The notes under the pieces are model-generated. The model did no database searches. It was not told where the DNA came from and was given only the letters and a program-made list of their open reading frames with translations. Of a stretch of 64,000 nt of DNA, positions 1 through 9,008 are shown piece after piece; positions within the stretch are counted from its first letter, which is position 1, and the number at the start of each line of letters is the position of its first letter. The translations under genes were made by a program, and so were the position numbers. Origin of the DNA: JAAZKI01 sp012799905 (GTDB taxonomy: Bacteria > Verrucomicrobiota > Lentisphaeria > Oligosphaerales > Oligosphaeraceae); assembly GCA_050949415.1 (NCBI GenBank), contig JBMNFR010000009.1, forward strand, positions 434,001 to 498,000. The letters run 5' to 3'.

Positions 1-1
1 A

Positions 2-541
2 ACCATCTTGGACGGCAAAGGCGCTGAAACCCTGCTGGGACAGGGCGACATGCTGTTCAAACCCCCGGGCGCTCCGGCAATTGAGCGCATCCAGGGCGGC
101 ATGGCCAGCGATGCTGAGCGCGACCGCGTGATCAGCTTCGTCTGCCAGCAGGCGCCCCCGCAGTTTGACGAAAATGTCTTCCGCAGCATGGAAAAAGAAT
201 CGGAAGATGAATCTCCCAGCCAGCCGACTCTGCCAGGCATGTCAGGGGACAGCAATCAGAACGAATCGGCGGAGGAAACCTTGCTGCGCAAGGCCATTGA
301 GATCATTCTGCGCGACCGCCGCCCCACCATCAGCTACTTACAGCGCACGCTCGGCGTCGGTTACAACAAGGCAGCCACCCTGATGGACGAACTGGAGCGC
401 CAGGGCGTCGTCGGGCCGCAAATCGGCACCAGCCCGCGCGAAATCCTGATTGTGGCGCCGGAAGACCTGGACCAAGACAGCGAAGCCGATGACGACCAGG
501 GCGACAATGACGAGGAGGACGGCAAGCCGAGTTCATCTTGA
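2..541 (+). CDS. ftsK: DNA translocase FtsK, C-terminal part (partial at window start)
   Basis: This is the 3' end of a gene that begins before the window; the reading frame is open from base 2. The first residues (TILDGKGAETLLGQGDML) match the end of the FtsK/SpoIIIE motor domain. After a short acidic linker comes the gamma winged-helix domain (about residues 95-145 of the visible part, EETLLRKAIEIILRDRRPT then LGVGYNKAATLMDELERQG). In known FtsK proteins this domain reads polar chromosome motifs and contacts XerCD. The protein ends in an unusual, very acidic tail rich in D and E. FtsK is a septal, membrane-bound DNA pump for chromosome segregation. The next gene starts 26 bases downstream on the same strand, so they are probably co-transcribed. 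Identity is very likely; the N-terminal membrane part cannot be judged. Confidence 0.95.
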   Translation, partial: TILDGKGAETLLGQGDMLFKPPGAPAIERIQGGMASDAERDRVISFVCQQAPPQFDENVFRSMEKESEDESPSQPTLPGMSGDSNQNESAEETLLRKAIEIILRDRRPTISYLQRTLGVGYNKAATLMDELERQGVVGPQIGTSPREILIVAPEDLDQDSEADDDQGDNDEEDGKPSSS

Positions 542-567
542 GCTGGCAGGGCCGATGAGGAAACGAT

Positions 568-1428
568 ATGTTGAGGATAAGGAATAGAGCTGACAGCAAC
601 GCGACGCCGCAGCTGCCATTGTCCTGGGATGACAATGAACAGCAGCCAGCCGACGACGTGACGCCAACTGCGCCGGCAACACCGGCGGAAGCGCCGGTCG
701 CTGCTCAGCCAACACCACCCCCGAAAGCAGCAGACGACGCGGACGCAGGCCAGAATATACCGCCTGTAGAACCCGTCCCTGCAGATGATGACCGCAACGG
801 CATGACATCAACGCCAGAAGTCGACGACACTACGCCGACCAAGCCACTGCCCAATGTAGTTCATCTTGACGAAATATCTGACAAGCTCGGCTTGCAGCTT
901 CTCTCGCTACGGGCGAAAGTCGGCGTCAGCGTCGCTGAAGTGGCCGCCAAAGTCCACGCCGGGGTCACCTACATCAACGACCTCGAACAGGGCAATTACG
1001 ACCGCCTGCCGCCGGACTTCTTCTGCAAATCACTTATTGAAAGACTATGCCAGGAATACGACGTCGACCCCGAACCGCTGCTGGAACTGTTTGAAAAAGA
1101 AAGCCTAATGGCCGGACGGATGCCCAGCGGCTTCAAGGAAACAAGCGCCGATGGCTTCGGCATCGGCAAATCGCGCCGTGACCCGCTGGCCGTTCTGACT
1201 GGCAGCGACATCGGCAGCGAGGCTGACGACGAAGAAAAGTCGCCGCATCGCGTGATTGGCCTTGTGCTTGGATTAGTCGTGACAGCCCTTGTCATCCTCC
1301 TCGTCGCCGCCATCGTCCACCAGGCGCTTCTCAAACGCAACCCGCCCCCGCAGCAGCCGGCGAAAAACGACTTGTCTGTTTTGATCACGCCCCAGCGTCC
1401 AACGCCTGAAGTGCTTCGCATCCAGTAA
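568..1428 (+). CDS. RodZ-like helix-turn-helix membrane protein
   Basis: This 286-residue protein has a long, low-complexity N-terminal region rich in P, A and D (residues 15-95). A Cro/RodZ-type HTH follows at about 100-165 (LGLQLLSLRAKVGVSVAEVA, then YINDLEQGNYDRLP). One membrane helix lies near residues 228-252 (VIGLVLGLVVTALVILLVAA). Known RodZ proteins link MreB to the cell wall machinery through this layout. Here only about 35 residues follow the membrane helix, so the usual periplasmic beta domain is missing, while the disordered N-terminal arm is extra. The ATG is supported by GAGG seven bases upstream. It follows ftsK closely, as HTH_25/RodZ genes often do. A cell-shape role is inference; a membrane-bound regulator is the alternative. 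Confidence 0.7.
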   Translation: MLRIRNRADSNATPQLPLSWDDNEQQPADDVTPTAPATPAEAPVAAQPTPPPKAADDADAGQNIPPVEPVPADDDRNGMTSTPEVDDTTPTKPLPNVVHLDEISDKLGLQLLSLRAKVGVSVAEVAAKVHAGVTYINDLEQGNYDRLPPDFFCKSLIERLCQEYDVDPEPLLELFEKESLMAGRMPSGFKETSADGFGIGKSRRDPLAVLTGSDIGSEADDEEKSPHRVIGLVLGLVVTALVILLVAAIVHQALLKRNPPPQQPAKNDLSVLITPQRPTPEVLRIQ

Positions 1429-1492
1429 ATAACATCGTGCCGGCGCCTTGGCGTCTTTCCATTCACCAGCGTTCACCGGGATTTGATTTGCC

Positions 1493-2698
1493 ATGAACTG
1501 CGATGTCAACCTGGGTCTTCCTGCCGACCTGGCCGCCAAATGGGCCGTCGGCCGCGAGTCCTCTGCCGCCTGCTTCCCTGAGGACGGCGTCTTTTTCCTG
1601 CAAGAGGGCTTTATCAAGGAAATTGTGACGCTGAGCGGCCTATGCCCTGAGGCCCAGCCAGCGTTTTTTGCCGCTGCCGCCCAAATTCGCTCGACGCCGG
1701 AATTGCTGGCGTTCGCCTGGCATTGCCACTGGCGCCTCAATGTTGCGCCTGCCGCCATCAATGCGGAACACAACCCATGGCCACCCAAAAAAGCCGACTT
1801 CACAGTCATGGGCAACCAATTCTTCTTTGTCTTCCCGATTCTGGCCGCCCTGCCCCGCCTCAAGGCCTACTATGCCGAACGCGGCATCCCAGCTCGCATC
1901 CTCGCCGACACCCTACACGACCTTGATGTCTGGGCCCATACCACCCATGACCTGCATGGGGTCTGGGGCTACCGCGACCCACGCTGGCTCCTCAACCATA
2001 CCGCGCCTAACTTATTCCGGCTTGGACGGTTGCAATTCCAATTCGGAAAACGCAACAACCCGTGCAACACCTGGCGCAAGACAGACACCGGCCAAGTCGT
2101 CATCTTCCCGCCCGACGGACTGCCCGCCACCGAAGATGGCTTTTTCGCCCACGAGGACGAACCACAGGCCTTCGCCACCATCTACAACCTTGACGCTGAC
2201 CAAGGAACCGTGACCGGAACGCCAGTCCGCCCAGACGGACGCATTGACCAGCATCCAATCACCCTGCCACTAGAGGAATGGAAGCAGCCCTTCATCAATG
2301 GTGACCAGATGATCACCATCCACATCCCTGCCGGCGCACCTCTTGACTTTGACGCCTGCCGCGATTCGCTCCGCCAGGCCATCGCCTTCTATCCACGTTT
2401 CTTCCCGGACTTCCAATTCAAGGCGCTCCAATGCGGCTCCTGGCTATTCGACCCGCAGTTGGCCGACTATCTGCCGGCCCAGTCCAACCTCATTCGCTTC
2501 CAGACTCTCTTCCACCGCTATCCGATGGTCAATGGCAGCAGCTGGCAAATCCGCGAACGTGTGTTTGGAGACCCGGAACTGCCCCTGGATAAAGTCCCAC
2601 AAAAAACCTCCCTGCAGAAAATCGTGAAAAAGCACCTGCAAGAAGGACGCCAATGGCGCTCCGGATGCGTCATCACCCTGCCAGAAGAAATTGCCTGA
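1493..2698 (+). CDS. Acyltransferase of the NAT_N/GNAT_C (DUF5596) type
   Basis: This 401-residue soluble protein has no signal peptide or membrane segment. The overall pattern, with WAHTTHDLHGVWGYRDPRWL then LFRLGRLQFQFGK in the middle and PRFFPDFQFKALQCGSWLFD near residue 300, resembles two-part acyltransferases (N-acyltransferase N-terminal domain followed by a GNAT-like C-terminal domain) that are common in Planctomycetes and Lentisphaerota. Substrate and pathway are unknown. The gene starts 64 bases after the RodZ-like gene on the same strand and may belong to the same transcript. The ATG has only a weak ribosome binding site (GGGAT), so the exact start is less certain. The family call rests on remembered motif order, not on a search. 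Confidence 0.6.
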   Translation: MNCDVNLGLPADLAAKWAVGRESSAACFPEDGVFFLQEGFIKEIVTLSGLCPEAQPAFFAAAAQIRSTPELLAFAWHCHWRLNVAPAAINAEHNPWPPKKADFTVMGNQFFFVFPILAALPRLKAYYAERGIPARILADTLHDLDVWAHTTHDLHGVWGYRDPRWLLNHTAPNLFRLGRLQFQFGKRNNPCNTWRKTDTGQVVIFPPDGLPATEDGFFAHEDEPQAFATIYNLDADQGTVTGTPVRPDGRIDQHPITLPLEEWKQPFINGDQMITIHIPAGAPLDFDACRDSLRQAIAFYPRFFPDFQFKALQCGSWLFDPQLADYLPAQSNLIRFQTLFHRYPMVNGSSWQIRERVFGDPELPLDKVPQKTSLQKIVKKHLQEGRQWRSGCVITLPEEIA

Positions 2699-2854
2699 GC
2701 AAAGGGCACAGACAGGTGGTCACACGGATCGTGTGGACAGTATGGACGGGGGTGGACGGCGGCTGGCGTGCGTAGCTCTCTCGCCCCTCGCCTCCGTCCA
2801 GTTTCGGCACTTTAGTGCCGGAATTCGCCCCTCGCCCCTAAAAAGCCCACCTTC
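2699..2854. repeat. Intergenic repeat remnants between convergent genes
   Basis: The gap between two convergent genes holds GTGGAC-type repeats (about 2732-2760), CGCCCCTCG heptamers (about 2780-2850) and a perfect hairpin CGGCAC-TTTA-GTGCCG near 2804-2820. The TTTA loop matches the hairpins of the large arrays around nadE. The hairpin lacks a clear T tract and is a poor candidate for an intrinsic terminator. Confidence 0.6.
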
Positions 2855-3874
2855 TCAGTCAAACATCTCGGCGACCTTGACCGGCTTGCCGCCTTGCTTG
2901 GCTGATTTGACGGCCGCCAGCGCCGCCGCGACCGTCTTGGCGCCTTCATAGACATTGGTGGCCACGGGCTTGTCATTCAGGATGCAGTCGACAAAGTCGA
3001 CGATTTCCGCACTGACGTTGTGGTTGGCGATATTCACCGGCAGCGTCGCAAAGTCAAGCTTGCCCTGCATCAGGTTCTTGCAGCAAATCTTGATGTCCGG
3101 GCTGGTATTGTCGCAAATGATGGTTCCCTCGGTGCCGTACAGAACCGTCCGCATCGTGTAAGGGCGGATGCAACCGATTGACACCATCACCTTGCCGAGG
3201 ACGTCGTTCGGGAATTTGAACAATGCCACGGTGCAGTCGTTCACTGGCCAATCAGTCAGGCACTTATGATTAGCGAACGCGGTCACTTCCTGGGCATCGC
3301 CGGCAATCCAGCGCAGCAGGTCAATAGCATGGCAGCCGCCGCCGATGACCGGCTCACGGCGCGGATCGACGCGCCAGCTGTTGACGCCGCGGGCCTTGCC
3401 GTAATGATGCGCGTACTCGCTCTCCACAAAATACAAATCACCGATAGCGCCTTGATCGACCAAGCGCTTGGCCAGGATAAAGCCGGGGGCGTAACGGCAG
3501 ACTTGGCCGATCATGAACTTCGCCTTGCCCTTCTCAACCTCGGCGATGATGGCCTTGGCTTCGGCCATGTCCAAAGTCATCGGCTTGTCGCACAACACAT
3601 GCTTGCCGGCCTGGAGAGCCGCAATGCTCTGCTCAGCGTGAAAATAATCCGGCGTCACCACGGAAATGATGTCAATGTCGGGGTCGTTAATCAAATCGCG
3701 GTAGTCGGTCGTCACCAGGCGCGGCGAATATGTCTTCTCCCTTTCCGCCAGTATGTTCGTGTCGGTGTCGCAAATCGCGGCTAGTTCGCAATGCGGATTG
3801 TCACGATACCCGATGCAATGGCCATTGCCCATGCGCAATCCAATCACGCCTGCCTGCAACTTCTTGTTCGTCAT
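2855..3874 (-). CDS. Gfo/Idh/MocA family oxidoreductase
   Basis: A 339-residue NAD(P)-dependent sugar or inositol dehydrogenase-type enzyme. The N-terminal Rossmann fold has a slightly altered glycine motif (AGVIGLRMGNGH in place of GxGxxG). The nucleotide pocket continues with AAICDTD, and the family hallmark EKP appears as CDKP (residues about 94-97, LQAGKHVLCDKPMTLD). The C-terminal half has the usual GGGCHAIDLLRW helix, where a His is typically catalytic. Members of this family are abundant in PVC bacteria and oxidise or rearrange sugars and polyols; the substrate cannot be read from sequence. A GGAG site precedes the ATG. It lies 117 bases beyond the AAA ATPase gene on the same strand, so it may be a separate unit or read-through from that operon. 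Confidence 0.85.
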   Translation of the reverse strand: MTNKKLQAGVIGLRMGNGHCIGYRDNPHCELAAICDTDTNILAEREKTYSPRLVTTDYRDLINDPDIDIISVVTPDYFHAEQSIAALQAGKHVLCDKPMTLDMAEAKAIIAEVEKGKAKFMIGQVCRYAPGFILAKRLVDQGAIGDLYFVESEYAHHYGKARGVNSWRVDPRREPVIGGGCHAIDLLRWIAGDAQEVTAFANHKCLTDWPVNDCTVALFKFPNDVLGKVMVSIGCIRPYTMRTVLYGTEGTIICDNTSPDIKICCKNLMQGKLDFATLPVNIANHNVSAEIVDFVDCILNDKPVATNVYEGAKTVAAALAAVKSAKQGGKPVKVAEMFD

Positions 3875-3991
3875 GTTGGTTTCTCCCTGTTTGTCCTGTT
3901 CTGGTTTTCTGTTAAAGGTGACTTATACTCTGAAAAACAAAACGAAGTTCACCCGTTTTGCTGTCCGCACACACGCCGGCATTGCCGTTCG

Positions 3992-5470
3992 TCAAACCCT
4001 CCGGGCGGCTGACTTGCCATACTTCGACGCCGGCGTCGCCCGCGAAAACGCCCAGCTCCGAATCGCCTTGATCTGCTGCTCCATAGTGTCTGACAAGGGG
4101 ACGATTCGGCCGATGACGTTGGTGAGATCGCGCTGATTGAAGGCGCGATTTTCGTAGAAAGCCTCGGTTCGCGCTGAAATCACCGCCTGTTCAATCTCGG
4201 CGCCGTTCCATCCCTCGGTCATGATCTGCAACATCTTGAAGTCAAATTCCTCCAGGTTAACGCCGTTGCGGGTGAGGTGGATACGCAGAATCTCCTCCCG
4301 TTCCTGCGGCGCTGGCAAATCACAGAAGAAGACTTCATCAAAACGGCCTTTGCGGAGCACTTCCGCTGGCAGAGCCTGAATCTTGTTCGCGGTCGCAGCA
4401 ATGAAAATCAATGGCGGCTTTTCCTGCATCCAAGTCAGGAAGCTGGAAAAGATATGCGACGCGATCTTCTGTCCCGACTCATCCAAGCCGAGCGCATTCT
4501 CGATTTCGTCAACCCAAAGCACAGCTGGTGCGACGGCTTCAATCGTGGTCAGCGCCCGGTGGAACGCCTCTTCCGGAGTCCCGTACATGCCGGAAAACAC
4601 CAGGTTCATCTCAAGCCGGAACATCGGGATATTCCACAGGGACGAAATCGTCTTCACGGCTAAACTCTTGCCGCAGCCGCTCACCCCCATCATCAGCAGG
4701 CCCTTGGGAATCGGGACGCCGGCGGCCAGCGCTTCATGGGTGAACATGTGCTGACGCCGAATCAGCCACTGCTTCAAATTGTCCAGGCCGCCCAAGCCGT
4801 CAATCTTCCAGCGCGGCGGCGAAAACTCCAGGAAGCCCGACTTTTTCACGATGCTCTTCTTTTCCGCGAAGATTTCATCCAGGAGCTGATCTTTGGTGGC
4901 GTCTTGCAACCGACAGACGCGATGCAGCACATAGCCGATTTCATTCTCGGTCAAGCCTCGCAAGGCCAGGGTGACTTCGCGGAGCGCCTCCTCCGGAATA
5001 GTATAGTCCGGATTAGACGTCGACACCTTGTGGATCAAGTCCAGAATCTCGTCCTTCTCGGGAGTGGATATCTCCAGCACATGGACTTCCTTTTTCAGGC
5101 TTTCGGGGACATTGAGTTCGGCACAGAGCAGGAACAGGATTCGTTCCGGCTTGGTGCAACCATCATAATACGCCTCCCGCAAAGCGCGTTCCACCCGCGG
5201 ATCATTCATGAATGGCGCCAGGTCTTTGCAGACGATCATGCCGGTCAGCCCCTCTCGGATAATGGTCATAATCGCCTCGACCGGATCACGAGTCTCCGGC
5301 CCGGCGCCCTCAAGGCCAAGCACGCAGGACCAGGTAATGACATTCTGCGATTGCTCCTCGGCCAAGGCTCGAATCCCACGCATTACCCGCTCTTCCTCCG
5401 GACTGTAGATATACACCAGCGGACTGCGGCCAAGAATAGCACTGCGCAATTGCTCCATCATTTTCGACAT
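3992..5470 (-). CDS. Ycf46-like AAA ATPase
   Basis: A 492-residue soluble AAA ATPase. The N-terminal 200 residues form a degenerate P-loop-like domain without a Walker A motif. The C-terminal AAA domain has Walker A at about 262-269 (GVSGCGKS), Walker B at 316-324 (AVLWVDEIE), a sensor-1-type segment FIAATAN and the arginine segment LRKGRFDEVFFCDLP. This layout and length match Ycf46, a plastid/cyanobacterial protein that also occurs widely in bacteria and has been linked to photosynthesis-related CO2 uptake only in cyanobacteria. It is the last gene of the seven-gene operon, 104 bases after the PilP-like gene. A role as remodelling ATPase for the upstream membrane complex is inference. Confidence 0.8.
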   Translation of the reverse strand: MSKMMEQLRSAILGRSPLVYIYSPEEERVMRGIRALAEEQSQNVITWSCVLGLEGAGPETRDPVEAIMTIIREGLTGMIVCKDLAPFMNDPRVERALREAYYDGCTKPERILFLLCAELNVPESLKKEVHVLEISTPEKDEILDLIHKVSTSNPDYTIPEEALREVTLALRGLTENEIGYVLHRVCRLQDATKDQLLDEIFAEKKSIVKKSGFLEFSPPRWKIDGLGGLDNLKQWLIRRQHMFTHEALAAGVPIPKGLLMMGVSGCGKSLAVKTISSLWNIPMFRLEMNLVFSGMYGTPEEAFHRALTTIEAVAPAVLWVDEIENALGLDESGQKIASHIFSSFLTWMQEKPPLIFIAATANKIQALPAEVLRKGRFDEVFFCDLPAPQEREEILRIHLTRNGVNLEEFDFKMLQIMTEGWNGAEIEQAVISARTEAFYENRAFNQRDLTNVIGRIVPLSDTMEQQIKAIRSWAFSRATPASKYGKSAARRV

Positions 5471-5574
5471 ATCAAGTTCCTCGCATTCCTATTAACCACC
5501 GAAAAGCCAGGCATAAATCCCGGCCGCCGGATTGTCTTCACGCTCATATCATCCGCAAGGCAATGGCGCGGCGT

Positions 5575-6225
5575 TCATCGCCCTTGCACCCAGACTGACG
5601 CATCCTCCTGTCGGTTGACCCGAAGCCGTCGACCACGGGCGTCCCGCACCAAAACAGCCTCCTCGGTAATGCCCATCACCCGGATGCCTTCAGCCTCCTC
5701 GCCGACGCCCAGCGTCAACGTGGCCGGCAAGCCGGACTGGCCGCGACGACGCAGCAAAATAATGGCCACAGCCCGGCCAGTGCGGTCTTTGCCTTGATAA
5801 GTGAACCGCAGGCTCCCCGGAACGTTCGCGGGCCGAGCCGCCACCGCTGGCGCAGTCGGCTCTGCCGGAGCAGGCTCAGCCGGAGCAGCAGGAGCGCTGG
5901 TTGACGCCGCCGGCGCTTCGGACGGCGCAGCCGGAGCCGGGCGACGAGGCGGCGTGGGCTTGGCCACCGGCGCCGAACGCATCCACCGAAATGGGTCGCG
6001 GTCAATGCCGTCAACTGCTGGCGGCGTTGACGACGCCAGAAAAGCCAGCGCCTGCTCGGAAAACATCGCCTCGTCAACCGGCGCGGCCCCCAAGCCGCCG
6101 CGGAAATCATCCCGCGAACCGCCCTGACTGAAGCGCCAGGCAACGACCAGGAGCAGCATGGCCGCAACCACGCCAAACACCGCGCGTTCCCATTCATCAT
6201 GCAGCCAGTCAGAAAATCTCCGCAT
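5575..6225 (-). CDS. PilP/GspC-like bitopic membrane protein
   Basis: A 216-residue protein with a short cytoplasmic arm (MRRFSDWLHDEW), one membrane helix (about residues 15-35, AVFGVVAAMLLLVVAWRF), a long proline/alanine-rich linker (about 85-135) and a compact C-terminal beta domain (SLRFTYQGKDRTGRAVAIIL, then GEEAEGIRVMGITEEAVLVR). That beta domain has the pattern of the HR/PilP domain, which in type IV pili and type II secretion docks the inner-membrane complex to the secretin. The ATG at 6225 is preferred because GAGG lies nine bases upstream and it begins 11 bases after the preceding stop; a longer reading would overlap that gene. Its position after PilM-N and PilO-like genes supports the call. 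Assignment is by fold pattern and order. Confidence 0.6.
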   Translation of the reverse strand: MRRFSDWLHDEWERAVFGVVAAMLLLVVAWRFSQGGSRDDFRGGLGAAPVDEAMFSEQALAFLASSTPPAVDGIDRDPFRWMRSAPVAKPTPPRRPAPAAPSEAPAASTSAPAAPAEPAPAEPTAPAVAARPANVPGSLRFTYQGKDRTGRAVAIILLRRRGQSGLPATLTLGVGEEAEGIRVMGITEEAVLVRDARGRRLRVNRQEDASVWVQGR

Positions 6226-6236
6226 CAAAATTGCCC

Positions 6237-7124
6237 TCAGTGTTCCTTTTTGCTGTCCAGGACCAAAAATGCTATGCATTCGACTTCCATGCGCAGATTG
6301 CCGCTTACGAGCAATCCGTCTGCGTCTGCTTGCAGCGACGCTGGCGGCGAGGCTGTCAGCTCAAATCCGCGCACCGGCAAAAACAGTTCCGGGCCGTCCA
6401 GGGAAGCCAGGAACGCCAGCACCTGGCCCAGGCTGCCGTCCGCCGTCACTCGCACCGGAAAGCCAAGCATATAAGGCTGTTTGGATGATTCCTCGCAGGC
6501 CAGGGCCAACATAGGTTCAGCAATGATGGCGGCCGCTGGCTTAGACCCCCCTGACGCCGTTGTCACCTTGACCGTGTCATCGCCTGCAATCCGCAAACCG
6601 GCCTCCAACACCTGCCCTGCCACCTTTTCCACTGCCCAAATATGCAGCATCAACTGATACACATATGGACTCGAAGTATCATCGCGAAGTTTCAGCACCG
6701 ACGGCGAAATCAACACGCCCCGGGCTGACAATTCCCGGGATATGCGGGAGTATTCCGCCTGATAGTCCAGCAACGACACGCTGCGAATCAGGTTGGCCGA
6801 GGTCTCGTAGCCTTTTTTAATATAGGGCGCAAATGTCCGCGATGCCTTATCCCTGGCTGCCTTGACCTGCGCTGCCAGGCCCTTGCCGCTTTCCGCATCA
6901 CCCAGCACCTGCTGCAGCTCCTGGGCATGCGCGGCGAGCCGCTCTGCCTGCGTTGGCCACGGGGAGCGGCTCAGGCGCTTTTGCAATTCTTCTTCCTCCT
7001 GGCGGGCCTTTCGCAATTCTTGCTTCCTCGGTTTCAACACCAGGACATACAGCAACACCTGCACGGCCAAAAGCAACACTGCCGCCGTCAACAACAACTG
7101 ATGTACTTTCAACCAACGGCTCAT
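6237..7124 (-). CDS. PilO-like inner-membrane assembly protein
   Basis: A 295-residue bitopic protein: membrane helix at about residues 8-31 (HQLLLTAAVLLLAVQVLLYV), then a charged coiled coil (about 35-75, LRKARQEEEELQKRL), and two periplasmic alpha/beta segments. The layout copies PilO/GspM, which dimerises with PilN beneath the membrane platform. Its ATG overlaps the stop of the PilM-PilN gene by four bases, which indicates translational coupling. A Cys-containing segment (EPMLALACEESSKQPYMLGF) is unusual for the family. The PilO name rests on topology and gene order more than on close sequence identity. Confidence 0.6.
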   Translation of the reverse strand: MSRWLKVHQLLLTAAVLLLAVQVLLYVLVLKPRKQELRKARQEEEELQKRLSRSPWPTQAERLAAHAQELQQVLGDAESGKGLAAQVKAARDKASRTFAPYIKKGYETSANLIRSVSLLDYQAEYSRISRELSARGVLISPSVLKLRDDTSSPYVYQLMLHIWAVEKVAGQVLEAGLRIAGDDTVKVTTASGGSKPAAAIIAEPMLALACEESSKQPYMLGFPVRVTADGSLGQVLAFLASLDGPELFLPVRGFELTASPPASLQADADGLLVSGNLRMEVECIAFLVLDSKKEH

Positions 7125-8947
7125 GGCTCCACCTCCTCAGCGGCAGCGACAGGAAGTGGACGGACATCCGGCGACGCCAGCGGCAGCCGGAACGAAAAGG
7201 ACTTGAATTCCTCTTTCGGAAATTTCTTGAAAAAAGCTATCCACGGCCGGAAAATATCCTCTCGGCCCATGCGGTCCTGCTCGGAGAGCTGATCAACGCC
7301 GTGGAATTCCTGGCCGGCATTCAGCTTTCGAACCAGGTTGCGAATCGGCTCAAACGGCTGCTCTGCCTGCAAGGGCGTATAACCGGCGGCAATATAAGCA
7401 TGATTGCAAGGAAAATCGAAAACCGAAAGCAGAGCCGGAAATTCATCCTTGGCGGTACGGTCGCTCAAAACTGCTGGTTTAGCGGTTGCGCCAAACATCC
7501 CGGCAGCGGGCGCGGGCGCGGGCGGCGTAGTTGAACGCTGCGCTGAGAGCTTGCTGCCAGACATTCGCTTGGCATGATAACTCGCCTCGTCTGCCAAGTA
7601 AATGAACCAGTCGTCATCAGCACAGGCGCGCCCCAGGTGCGCAATGGCAGCGGTCGCCCGCCGCGCCTGGTTGCCGGTGATCACCACGGGAAGAAGCTCG
7701 GCCTCCAGCTGCCGACGGCGACGTTGCAGCTGCTCAATGCCGTTAATGTAATTGCCGCACTGTGACAGCTGTTCAATGCGAACCCGGTGCGCTGCCAAAT
7801 TGCGGCTGCTCCGTCGCCACCAGGATGCCTCCAATACGACCAGAACGACGACAACCAGCGCCAGCGCAGCGGCCAGCCAGGGCCAGCGCCGCTGCCGCTG
7901 CAAACGCCAGGCAATATCCGCTGGCAGCAGCGACAAACTCAATTCAGCTTCCCCAGCCGCTTGCAAGGCCAAACCAAGCGCAACCACAAACTCCGGTCGA
8001 CGGACGCCGCCGACCAACGGCCCGAAAACCTCCACCCGGCTCTCCAGGCGATCCTCCAGCCAGGCATCCAAACCGCCCAGCTGACTTCCGCCCCCGCATA
8101 TATAGACCTGCTCAATCAGCGCCGTCGCCATCTCGGCCTGTTCCTGGTTGCGCCAGTGCTCAAGGGCATTGTGAATTTCCGTCTCCAGCTGCCGGGCTGC
8201 GACCAGAAGCGCTGAGTTCGGCGCCTCGTCCAAAAGATTCACCCGTTCGGGAGACGGCTTCTCGTCATACTTGGACGCGCCGGAACGCTCCGCCATGGCC
8301 TTCTGAAAACGGTCGGCGTTGAATAGCAGCGAGCCGATAAACAACGGCTGGCCGCCGGCAAACACCACCGCCGTGGAGTTATCTTTGCCCAAATCCAGCA
8401 ACAGAACCGGCTGGGGAGAACACGCTGCCTCTGGATGACACCAGCAATACGCATTCACCATTGCCAGGCCGGTCATGGCCAGGCCGTCATGGCGGAGACC
8501 GGCTTCAGCGCACAAGCGCAGCCGTTCACGAAGCGTCTGCTCGCGACACAAGCCAATCAAAACCGGCTGCTGACGGCCACAGCCAGCCGGCAAAGGCTGA
8601 TAATCATGAACAAACGCCTCATCCGAAAGACTGGCTAATTGCCGAGCCTCATGCTCGACCATGGCAGACAGCGCCGACGATGAAGCAGCCGGAAAATCGC
8701 TGACCAGGGTCGTTGACAAGTACTGGGGCGTCCCCAGCACAAGCGGGAGCTTAGCCCAACCACGGCTCTGCAGCCAGTCACGCACGCTCTGGTACAATTC
8801 CTTCTCGGTGAGGATGCCTTCCTCGGCAATGTCCAGCTTTTCCGCTGCTGCGATGTCGACGACCTTGCCGCGCCGACGCAGAACAAGCGCCTTCGGACCC
8901 GAAGAGCCAATGTCCAAACCAAGATAGTGATTTCGACCGGATAACAT
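7121..8947 (-). CDS. PilM-PilN fusion protein
   Basis: A 608-residue protein with two family parts in one chain. Residues 1-330 are an actin-fold PilM: phosphate-1 motif LGLDIGSSGPKALVL (about 9-23), phosphate-2 motif LLLDLGKDNSTAVVF (about 182-196) and adenosine motif CGGGSQLGGLDAWL (about 284-297). Residues 335-608 look like PilN: SLLPADIAWR (339-348, the LLP motif at the PilN/GspL cytoplasmic tail), a membrane helix at 356-376, a coiled coil and a periplasmic domain. Separate PilM and PilN proteins normally bind through this very tail, so the fusion makes the contact permanent. The ATG at 8947 has GGAG nine bases upstream; GTG 8971 or TTG 8974 would add eight or nine residues. It lies 61 bases after the 1021-residue membrane protein. 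Confidence 0.7.
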   Translation of the reverse strand: MLSGRNHYLGLDIGSSGPKALVLRRRGKVVDIAAAEKLDIAEEGILTEKELYQSVRDWLQSRGWAKLPLVLGTPQYLSTTLVSDFPAASSSALSAMVEHEARQLASLSDEAFVHDYQPLPAGCGRQQPVLIGLCREQTLRERLRLCAEAGLRHDGLAMTGLAMVNAYCWCHPEAACSPQPVLLLDLGKDNSTAVVFAGGQPLFIGSLLFNADRFQKAMAERSGASKYDEKPSPERVNLLDEAPNSALLVAARQLETEIHNALEHWRNQEQAEMATALIEQVYICGGGSQLGGLDAWLEDRLESRVEVFGPLVGGVRRPEFVVALGLALQAAGEAELSLSLLPADIAWRLQRQRRWPWLAAALALVVVVLVVLEASWWRRSSRNLAAHRVRIEQLSQCGNYINGIEQLQRRRRQLEAELLPVVITGNQARRATAAIAHLGRACADDDWFIYLADEASYHAKRMSGSKLSAQRSTTPPAPAPAAGMFGATAKPAVLSDRTAKDEFPALLSVFDFPCNHAYIAAGYTPLQAEQPFEPIRNLVRKLNAGQEFHGVDQLSEQDRMGREDIFRPWIAFFKKFPKEEFKSFSFRLPLASPDVRPLPVAAAEEVEP

Positions 8948-9008
8948 CAACCTTCGCTCCGATTCGCTCACCAATCGCTTCCTTCAAAACCGGCTGAGCC
9001 GGCGATCA

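Noticed and set aside
2804..2820. Hairpin CGGCAC-TTTA-GTGCCG as a terminator between convergent genes
   Set aside because: No T tract follows on either strand, and its TTTA loop matches the dispersed repeat hairpins.
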